Origin: Bacteroidota bacterium
GTDB taxonomy: Bacteria > Bacteroidota > Bacteroidia > Chitinophagales > Saprospiraceae
NCBI GenBank assembly: GCA_017857395.1
Contig: JAFMDF010000054.1
Span: 1-40,358 of the forward strand
Direction: 5' to 3'
Length of the DNA: 40,358 nucleotides
In this document: in pieces, positions 35,001 to 40,358 of the stretch
Numbering within the stretch: position 1 is the stretch's first letter
How the letters are laid out: each line of letters opens with the position of its first letter
Translations under genes and position numbers: made by a program
The notes under the pieces: generated by a model
Seen by the model: only the letters and a program-made list of their open reading frames with translations
Databases searched by the model: none
What the model was told of the DNA's origin: nothing

Positions 35001-35135
35001 GACCAGGAAATTGTGAATCGAGCGAAAAGAAAATTGGAACAAGTAAAAGCTAAGGAAAGTGCAACGAATCGGTTGACTAAGCCAAATAAGGTTAAGAACA
35101 GTTTGATTGAATTGGATGAAACAGGGAATAATTAA
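32010..35135 (+). CDS. Large exported TPR-repeat protein
   Basis: A 1041-aa periplasmic or outer-membrane-associated protein: a signal peptide (MNIRQFLSVLFLIGCLSPVF, then SQ) followed almost entirely by tetratricopeptide repeats, for example YYNDKRFEKALEFLEM, LLQLGITYQELGKLTEAT and YDRKDYDNALSAFSQV. The linker between repeat groups is short, so the chain should form one long superhelix. The frame is open upstream to a start at 31923, but that would translate the hairpin; ATG 32010 gives a clean signal peptide. It is followed after 120 bases by a plug-less barrel gene, a pairing I recall from other Bacteroidota. A scaffold role for an outer-membrane assembly is an inference. Confidence 0.88.
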   Translation: MNIRQFLSVLFLIGCLSPVFSQQTAVYTDANGVYKRGVDFFEKGLYAAANAEFTKVLRANVPTQEPKFRDLQMKAELYIAKTSVRQKHPDGEKLMLDFIRNHSPEPIASQAILEAANYYYNDKRFEKALEFLEMVNTFDLSETQRSEVLFKKGYVYFVNKKFKEAKAALGQTKEIRNEYYDPSNYYYGMTAFFDGDYDSATQSFQKVATSTLYKPHVPFYLTQIYFAQGDYDKVISYATPLVNEPKLKKRKELHQLIGQAYFEKQQYTEALPYLEFYAESTSSMREEEFYQLAFAQYKTGHYKEAADNFEQLGGVDNEMAQNALYNLGDSYIRLDKKEEAREAFGAASRMDYDKVVTEEALFNFGKLSYELGADRDAVTAFQSMPTSSKYYNESQRLLSEVFLNTRDYARAIKIIEGMPSLTPQMKETYQKVTYYRGTQLFADGKQGAAKRLFEKSLEIPADVKFKALSHFWLGEIAHGEKQYNESVQQHNQFLTLSKGMRDLPEETAPYLSNYTQGYNYLKQKNYGSAVGYFQDAVAGIKQNAGFIKSDVIKNQILPDAVLRAGDGLFKRNQYNDAIKFYNEAVNRRYKGFVYALYQKAIIEGLRGNTVDKIVALEDIIEKYPNSEYTDEALLQLGITYQELGKLTEATVPLKKLVKDFKGKSNNLNSALIRLGLITYNQGSPETALDYYKKVFDNNPTAKESEDALAAIKEIYVDDLGRTDDYFAFLRSINLDVDESQKEDVAFKAAESQFENANYERAIEGFNRYLSQYANGRNNLVAHYHRGESHSVLKQYSLALRDYEYVVGKGQSKHYLKALEKAAIIAYNHEQDFGKSYNLFVLLEQSAESDDQRFEAQIGALRSAYRAGNSDAVYSLASKVVNNNRASQEQVAAANFYLGKVAYDRKDYDNALSAFSQVKRLSDNELTAEARYLEANITFLKRDLENAVVLLKAASRASSSYPYWVANGIVLLADVYTEQDDLFRAKTTLEALLANYNDDQEIVNRAKRKLEQVKAKESATNRLTKPNKVKNSLIELDETGNN

Positions 35136-35139
35136 AACC

Positions 35140-35175
35140 TCAACTTCAACTTCAATCTCAACTTCAATTTCAAAA
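35140..35175 (+). repeat. Period-6 array of TCAACT units between TPR and barrel genes
   Basis: Six hexamers in a row: TCAACT, TCAACT, TCAATC, TCAACT, TCAATT, TCAAAA, beginning 5 bases after the TPR stop codon. Confidence 0.85.
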
Positions 35176-35254
35176 TAAAACAGGTTTAAAGTACTGTAAA
35201 TCTTCGATGAAAATCGGAGTAAACTGTGTACCGATAACCGTGAATCGTTTAAAT

Positions 35255-36940
35255 ATGCAAAATACCAAAATCCTATTTTTTTGCTTATGTGCTTTTGTTT
35301 TCAACCAAGCAGCCATAGCCCAAGAAGATTTACCAAGCGAAGAAGTAGAAGTTATCAAGGACTTTGATGCTCGTTTGATAGAAACAGAAAAGGTAGCTAT
35401 TAATCCTACGCTACCAAAGCAAACCAATGTAACTAAAACGCAAACGTATAATATCCCTACCCGTAGTTTGCAAGTACAGTATTTACCTCCGAAGATTCGC
35501 CCTTTAGCGATGAAGCGAGATAAATTGCCAAAACAATATAATGGCTTTTTGAAAGCAGGGTATGGGGTGCCTTCTTCTCCTTTAGTAGAAGCTTCTTATT
35601 ATACTTTTTACGAAGAAAAATTGAATGTTGGTGGTCGATTTAAACATCATTCTGCTAATTTTAAGAATCTAGAAAATCAACGTTTTGCCAATAATGAAGC
35701 GGAATTAAAAGGCACGTATTATAAAGAGGAAGGCTATGCGATTAGTGGAAATTTAGGCTATACATCTGACCAAGTTCATTATTATGGCTATAATGAAAAT
35801 GTGCCAGCCGATACCGTTTTAAATGTCAACCGAGAGCAAGTTAAACAGAACTTCAACACCTTAAAATTAGGGGGTACGTTCTTTAATGGAGAGCGAACTC
35901 AGGGGGACTTAAATTATGCGGCAGGATTTAATTTTTCAAATACTAAAGATAATTTTGCCACAAGTGAACGTAATTTTGATGCGCACTTTGGGGTCACTAA
36001 ATGGGTTGCCGATAAACATGCAATAAATGTTGGTATCAAAACAGATTTGACGACTTTTAAAAATGGAGATAGTCGTAATGCGGATTCGCTTAAGCAGAAG
36101 TTAAACAATTTCTATTTAACGCCTAATTTTACTTATCACGCAGATGCTTTTAAAATCAAAATTGGTGCTAATTTAGTAGCAGTTGATGGCGATTTTAATT
36201 TCTTTCCAGACATCGAAGCTTCGGCAAATATTGTGGGTAATAAATTTACCGTTTTTGCAGGGGCAGAAGGAAGCTTGCAGAAAAATAGTATGAAAACGAT
36301 TTCGGATTATAACCCCTTCGTGAAGACCTTTGGTAGTTTGGATATCCGAAACACCGATTATAATCACTTCTACGGTGGTATTCGAGGTGCTTTTGGGGCA
36401 TTTAATTATAAAGGACAAGCTGGGTTTAAAACCGTTAAGAATTTGGCTTTGTATCTAAATGATTTCAATGATTTTATTACCACAGATATTGGCGATGTGA
36501 GTTTAAATCGTTTAGACGTGGTATATGATGATGGTAATATTTTTAATATTCAAGGAAGCGTGGAAGCTACGTTATTTAAGAATTTCGATGCCGCAGCTAC
36601 GGTTAGTGTGAATGCGTATGATTTAGACAATCAAGAAAAAGCTTGGCATTTACCTGCTACCGAATTTAATGTTAATGCGAAGTATAAAATGCTAGAAGAA
36701 AAGCTAATTTTAAAAGGCGAATTATTTATAGCGAATGGTGTGCCTTATAAAACGGCAACAGATGCGACCGACAATTTAAATGCGTTGTTAGATGTAAGTG
36801 CAGGCGCTGAATATATTTTAACGGATAATTTTTCTGCCTTCTTAAATATCAATAACTTATTGGATAATAACCGAGAACGATGGCATAGTTATGAGACTTA
36901 TGGGCTGAATGTGATGATTGGGATTCAGGGGCGGTTTTAG
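35255..36940 (+). CDS. Plug-less outer-membrane beta-barrel protein paired with the TPR protein
   Basis: A 561-aa outer-membrane protein. ATG 35255 begins a signal peptide (MQNTKILFFCLCAFVFNQ, cleavage after AIAQ); an ATG at 35207 would add 16 non-hydrophobic residues and is rejected. After the signal comes a short periplasmic segment with VEVIKDFDARLIETEKV and YNIPTRSLQVQYLPPKIRP, a pattern I recall from TonB-receptor-like barrels of Bacteroidota that lack a plug. The rest is beta-barrel, ending in Phe (IGIQGRF). No CarboxypepD_reg or plug domain is present, so it should not act as a gated importer. It likely works with the preceding TPR protein. Confidence 0.8.
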   Translation: MQNTKILFFCLCAFVFNQAAIAQEDLPSEEVEVIKDFDARLIETEKVAINPTLPKQTNVTKTQTYNIPTRSLQVQYLPPKIRPLAMKRDKLPKQYNGFLKAGYGVPSSPLVEASYYTFYEEKLNVGGRFKHHSANFKNLENQRFANNEAELKGTYYKEEGYAISGNLGYTSDQVHYYGYNENVPADTVLNVNREQVKQNFNTLKLGGTFFNGERTQGDLNYAAGFNFSNTKDNFATSERNFDAHFGVTKWVADKHAINVGIKTDLTTFKNGDSRNADSLKQKLNNFYLTPNFTYHADAFKIKIGANLVAVDGDFNFFPDIEASANIVGNKFTVFAGAEGSLQKNSMKTISDYNPFVKTFGSLDIRNTDYNHFYGGIRGAFGAFNYKGQAGFKTVKNLALYLNDFNDFITTDIGDVSLNRLDVVYDDGNIFNIQGSVEATLFKNFDAAATVSVNAYDLDNQEKAWHLPATEFNVNAKYKMLEEKLILKGELFIANGVPYKTATDATDNLNALLDVSAGAEYILTDNFSAFLNINNLLDNNRERWHSYETYGLNVMIGIQGRF

Positions 36941-36982
36941 TAGTTGTTGAACAGTTACGATTATCAGTTGATTCATTACTTT

Positions 36983-37020
36983 AAACCTCCAGACTTTTGA
37001 TAAAGTCTGGAGGTTTTGTA
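36983..37020 (+). terminator. Terminator of the TPR-barrel pair
   Basis: A perfect 15-bp stem, 36983-36997 with 37002-37016, has a TGAT loop and ends in TTTTG. Confidence 0.8.
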
Positions 37021-37048
37021 TTTTACCTCTTCATAAAAATCGAATAAA

Positions 37049-37861
37049 ATGTATCTAAAATCATTGCTATTCATTTGCAGTCTATTATTACTAGGAATAG
37101 GTTGTTCCAATCCCGACACTGCTCAAGAAAAAACCGAACCTATTCAAACAGAAAAAGCCGCTGTTCAATCAGTACCAAAAATTCAACCATCTATGACCAC
37201 AATCACCTTCCCATCCTTAGACGGTTTAGAAATTACCGCCGATTTATTCCATGTTGCCGATGATGCACCCGTTTTTGTACTATGCCACCAAGCAAGATAT
37301 AATCGAACAGAACATACCGAAACGGCTAAAGCATTAATGGCAAGAGGGTATAATTGTTTGGCAACCGACCAACGTTCTGGCGGTGTATTAAATGACCAAG
37401 ATAATGAAACAGCGAAAAGGGCCACGGCGAAAGGTTTACCAACCAGTTATTTAGATGCGGAACCAGATATTATTGCGGCGGTGAATTATATGGCAGAGAA
37501 ATATAAACAACCCGTCATTTTAGTTGGTAGTTCGTATTCAGCTGCTTTGGGTTTAAAAGTAGCTAAAGAAAATCCGAATGTCAAAGCGGTTCTATCTTTT
37601 AGTCCAGGCGAGTATTTTGATGATAAATTAGCGTTGGGGAAAACTATTGCAGGATTGGATAAACCTACTTTTATTACTTCTTCTAAGAGTGAAGTGCCAA
37701 CTGCGCAGCTGTTAGTGGATGTAGTTGATAAGCATGCAATCACGCATTTTGTGCCTGCATCTGATGGCGCACATGGGTCGAGAGTACTTTGGTCAGCGCA
37801 GTCTTTTAGTGGGGAGTATTGGGCGGCGGTGAATGCTTTTTTGGAGAAGCACAACCTATAA
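37049..37861 (+). CDS. Alpha/beta-hydrolase lipoprotein (dienelactone hydrolase-like)
   Basis: A 270-aa lipoprotein: LLLLGIGC places the lipidated Cys at residue 19, followed by a Thr/Gln/Lys-rich linker to about residue 50. The alpha/beta-hydrolase domain has a nucleophile elbow VGSSYSA (Ser162), a catalytic His in SDGAHGSR (His242) and an acid residue probably in the TSSKSEVP strand region (about 210-217). The substrate is unknown; the closest recalled group is the dienelactone hydrolase or S9-like esterases. It is preceded by the terminator at 36983 and convergent with the next gene, with a long hairpin between them. Confidence 0.8.
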   Translation: MYLKSLLFICSLLLLGIGCSNPDTAQEKTEPIQTEKAAVQSVPKIQPSMTTITFPSLDGLEITADLFHVADDAPVFVLCHQARYNRTEHTETAKALMARGYNCLATDQRSGGVLNDQDNETAKRATAKGLPTSYLDAEPDIIAAVNYMAEKYKQPVILVGSSYSAALGLKVAKENPNVKAVLSFSPGEYFDDKLALGKTIAGLDKPTFITSSKSEVPTAQLLVDVVDKHAITHFVPASDGAHGSRVLWSAQSFSGEYWAAVNAFLEKHNL

Positions 37862-37876
37862 TTTTCGCAACCGTAA

Positions 37877-37946
37877 CGTAGCTTGGACATTTTTGTCCGA
37901 GCAAAATAATACTCGAAAATACTCGGACAAGAATGTCCAAGCTACG
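37877..37946. repeat. Long near-perfect hairpin, 25-bp stem and 20-nt loop
   Basis: Arms 37877-37901 and 37922-37946 match with one mismatch. Each arm again contains a small inner palindrome (GGAC-N6-GTCC). It lies between two convergent genes and could terminate both. See the hairpins at 5435 and 31932. Confidence 0.9.
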
Positions 37947-37955
37947 GTAAGGTTA

Positions 37956-40358
37956 TTATAAATTCACCTTTTCCTCCGCCAATTGATGAATTGTATTATG
38001 CACCGCCCCTTCAAAATCCTTTCCATCCGCACTTTTCAATTCATACAAAATCTCCATACACCAAGTCTTTTGAATATCGGGTAAATGGATGAAAATCGTT
38101 TTCCCATCTTCAGATAAAGCTATTTTCTCAATAACCAAAGTCTGTGGATTATAGCGTTTAGAACCATAACTTCGGGTTCGTTTTAATTCCCAAGTATTAA
38201 TGGTATAATTAGCAATGTCTTTTGCCGTTGCCTCATCTATCTTATCAGAAAAAGTCAATTGCATACCTCCATCAAAAGCGCCCATTTTAACAGGCAAATT
38301 CAAAGGCTTTCCAGTATAACGAATTCGATACAAACCACCTATTTGAATCATTTGACTAGTTGCCCAAGCAGACATTCCACAAGCATATAATTGCCCATCT
38401 GTTGGATTAAACCGACCACGCATTAAACCAGTTGGGATTCTTGGTATCGGTAGTTCTATCATGCCGCCTTGTTGTAAATCCTCCACATCTTGTGGCAAAA
38501 CGACAAAGGCTTTTCCATAACCATAAGACAGATTTAATAAGCCACCATTCAATGGGCCCCAACGGTCGCTTTCTACCCATAATAATTCTGCGGGCGAACG
38601 GTCGTATTTCATATCTACCCACGCCATTGGATGAATCATGGCTTCATCCGAAGAATCAGCGGGCGGATTATACCCATACATATTGCCATAAAAACCACCT
38701 TTCGTCACTCGATTAATTCGATTCATTGGATTCCAATAACCTTCTTGGTCGGTGACATAAAAAGAACCATCTGGATTTAAACAAACACCATTAGCTGCTC
38801 TAAATCCACTTGCTAAAATTTCCGTTTTTTGTCCGTCTGGGCTTACTTTTAATAAGGTGCCATGTTGCGGTACTAAAGACCGTCTGGCATGCCGCCCACT
38901 TTTGGCGTAGTAAAAATTGCCTTTATCATCGACTTGTAAGCCCATTGCAAATTCATGAAAATGCTCGGTTACTTGATGGTCGCTATTAAAACTTTCGTAA
39001 AAATCGGTTTCGCCATCTTCATTCAAGTCTCTTAAAACAACAATTTGGTCTCTACAGCCTACGTAAATCGCTCCGTTATGATATTTGATACCCAAAGGCT
39101 GAAAAAGCCCAGTAGCAATTCGATGCCATTTAATCATGCCTTCTTTTTGAGTAATTCCTTCTAAACGATAGACTTCTCCATCAATCGTGCAAACAATTGC
39201 TTCTTGTCCATCCTTAATAAAATCAATACCAGAAGGACGCATTCGACTATTCCAAGGATTTACTTTTGGCAAGACAAAAACATCTTCGGCATAAGCGCCA
39301 TTTTCCGCCCCTACTTGAATGGGCGTTGATAAGACTTGATTGACATAATGAGCTGGCCCGCCATTTGTATATTGGCTTAGGTCTTCTGGTGCGGCTAACT
39401 TAATTCCCTCCGTAAAAGCAGTTGTTTTAGCTGCCATAAAGAGACTTATTTTAGCCATATTATTTGCAGAAATTTTTAAAATATGATACCCGTTTTCTTT
39501 CGCCAATTGCCCACCTTCTCCTTTCAGCCTAACTGCAACAGAAAGTGGGGCAATGCGCATTTTTAAGGCTTTATCAGCGGCAGTTATATTGAGTGTTCTT
39601 TTAATAATTGGTATTTGCTCATTTTTCACTAAACTGTATGTTTCCAAAACAGGAGTAGCTCCAACCGTATATTTAATAATCACTTTTTGACCATGATAAT
39701 ACAAGCCTTTATAATGCGCCCATTCCTTTGGTAAAGGCCCAAAAGGACGACCATCTACCGCCACAAATCTGGGATCCGAAAAACTTCCCGTTTCAGGGTT
39801 TGCCCAACCAGGCGTAATAGGGTTTTCTATTTGCACTTTACCAACCGTTCTTGGATAAATATTATGCTCGTCATTCAATAAAATATCTCGATAATTGATA
39901 AATCCTTCGCCCGTCCAAAAGCCTGTAAAGCGCAATAAATCATGGTCAAATAAAGCAAAAGCATTACCAGCAGCCACGCCTCCTGCTCCTTCATTCAAGC
40001 GAATGGCAATCCCTTTATAAGCAAAATTTAAACCTCGGTAATCTTCATTTGGTAAGGGCGAGCGGCCACCAGAAACAAATTGGGCGGGGTCAGTCTCATC
40101 TGCTAATTCATAAGTCCGCATTAAGAAATCACCATAATCCATCTCTGCCCAAGGTTGGTATTTTTTAGGGGTAGGGCCAATCGTATCTCCTTTTGGTAAA
40201 CTCACTAAATAAGTAGAATCCACTTCAAAAAATTGAGTTGGATTATCTTCCTTCATAAATTTATAGCGAATAAAATTGATGACTTCATATTTTTCTTGGG
40301 GTGTCAATTGACTTTGCGGCGCCATCATCCCAAATCCTCTAGTCAAAGTCTGATACAT
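37956..40358 (-). CDS. Cytochrome c / DUF6797 / beta-propeller protein, C-terminal part (runs off the window)
   Basis: At least 800 aa are visible; the frame continues past the right edge. The first visible residues, MYQTLTRGFGMMAPQ then YEVINFIRYKF, look like the end of a class I cytochrome c domain (a Met ligand region), so the CxxCH haem site should lie beyond the window; the ATG at the edge is probably internal. Next comes a DUF6797-like domain (about residues 70-330 as visible), then a glucose/sorbosone dehydrogenase-like beta-propeller (about 365-690; GIKYHNGAIYVGCRDQ and GVCLNPDGSFYVTDQEG), and a short Ig-like C-terminus. Such proteins are periplasmic and presumed oxidoreductases acting on sugars or polymers. 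The substrate is unknown. Confidence 0.8.
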   Translation of the reverse strand: MYQTLTRGFGMMAPQSQLTPQEKYEVINFIRYKFMKEDNPTQFFEVDSTYLVSLPKGDTIGPTPKKYQPWAEMDYGDFLMRTYELADETDPAQFVSGGRSPLPNEDYRGLNFAYKGIAIRLNEGAGGVAAGNAFALFDHDLLRFTGFWTGEGFINYRDILLNDEHNIYPRTVGKVQIENPITPGWANPETGSFSDPRFVAVDGRPFGPLPKEWAHYKGLYYHGQKVIIKYTVGATPVLETYSLVKNEQIPIIKRTLNITAADKALKMRIAPLSVAVRLKGEGGQLAKENGYHILKISANNMAKISLFMAAKTTAFTEGIKLAAPEDLSQYTNGGPAHYVNQVLSTPIQVGAENGAYAEDVFVLPKVNPWNSRMRPSGIDFIKDGQEAIVCTIDGEVYRLEGITQKEGMIKWHRIATGLFQPLGIKYHNGAIYVGCRDQIVVLRDLNEDGETDFYESFNSDHQVTEHFHEFAMGLQVDDKGNFYYAKSGRHARRSLVPQHGTLLKVSPDGQKTEILASGFRAANGVCLNPDGSFYVTDQEGYWNPMNRINRVTKGGFYGNMYGYNPPADSSDEAMIHPMAWVDMKYDRSPAELLWVESDRWGPLNGGLLNLSYGYGKAFVVLPQDVEDLQQGGMIELPIPRIPTGLMRGRFNPTDGQLYACGMSAWATSQMIQIGGLYRIRYTGKPLNLPVKMGAFDGGMQLTFSDKIDEATAKDIANYTINTWELKRTRSYGSKRYNPQTLVIEKIALSEDGKTIFIHLPDIQKTWCMEILYELKSADGKDFEGAVHNTIHQLAEEKVNL

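Noticed and set aside
37486-37890. 134-codon minus-strand frame over the alpha/beta-hydrolase gene
   Set aside because: The hydrolase has a lipobox, nucleophile elbow and catalytic His on the plus strand; the opposite frame has no recognisable motif.

Overview
The window is AT-rich DNA from a free-living member of the Bacteroidota. The signs are outer-membrane TonB-type barrels with a CarboxypepD_reg-like N-terminus, several LytTR domains, FtsX/MacB-type permeases without a linked ATPase, lipoprotein signals, and -7 boxes of the form TAnnTTTG. Gene content (long TPR proteins, a cytochrome/beta-propeller protein, sulfatase and nucleoside hydrolase remnants) would suit a Saprospiria-like lineage, but that placement is an inference. 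No rRNA, tRNA, CRISPR array, phage or insertion sequence was recognised.

Left part (1-8.9 kb): the C-terminal part of a large signalling protein ending in GAF and class III adenylate cyclase domains, apparently broken near its 5' end; a TonB-dependent receptor; a convergent RluA-type pseudouridine synthase; a sulfatase-tail remnant; a membrane-anchored LytTR regulator; a secreted DUF1579-like protein. Middle part (9-20.5 kb): an 811-aa ABC permease, a GrpB-family protein, a glycine-rich DUF937/YidB-like protein, a 53-codon nucleoside hydrolase remnant, ClpB with a basic Ala/Lys-rich tail, a protein joining an S41 peptidase to a LytTR DNA-binding domain, a nucleotide-sugar-like enzyme fragment, a DUF1186/SEC-C protein, an OmpA-family lipoprotein and a small lipoprotein.

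The most coherent system is the minus-strand block 28.3-20.6 kb: TetR regulator, LolA-like periplasmic protein, two tandemly duplicated FtsX-type permeases, a third permease, a LolD/MacB-type ATPase and an outer-membrane beta-barrel. It has components for the inner membrane, periplasm and outer membrane, and looks like an ABC-driven counterpart of RND-DUF1329-DUF1302 lipid trafficking loci. A TetR palindrome sits next to the -7 box of its promoter. All six gene junctions in this block carry short-period (7 or 8 bp) repeat arrays; at four of them the arrays are present in both orientations, so the mRNA could fold at the junctions.

Right part (28.5-40.4 kb): a small secreted protein, a 0.7-kb intergenic region with four spaced palindromes, a DUF1905/YdeI-like protein, a possible 44-aa membrane peptide, a SpoU/TrmH RNA methyltransferase, a TPR protein followed by a plug-less outer-membrane barrel, an alpha/beta-hydrolase lipoprotein, and the C-terminal part of a cytochrome c/DUF6797/beta-propeller protein that runs off the window. 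Three hairpins with stems of about 25 bp (5.4, 31.9 and 37.9 kb) mark intergenic sites.
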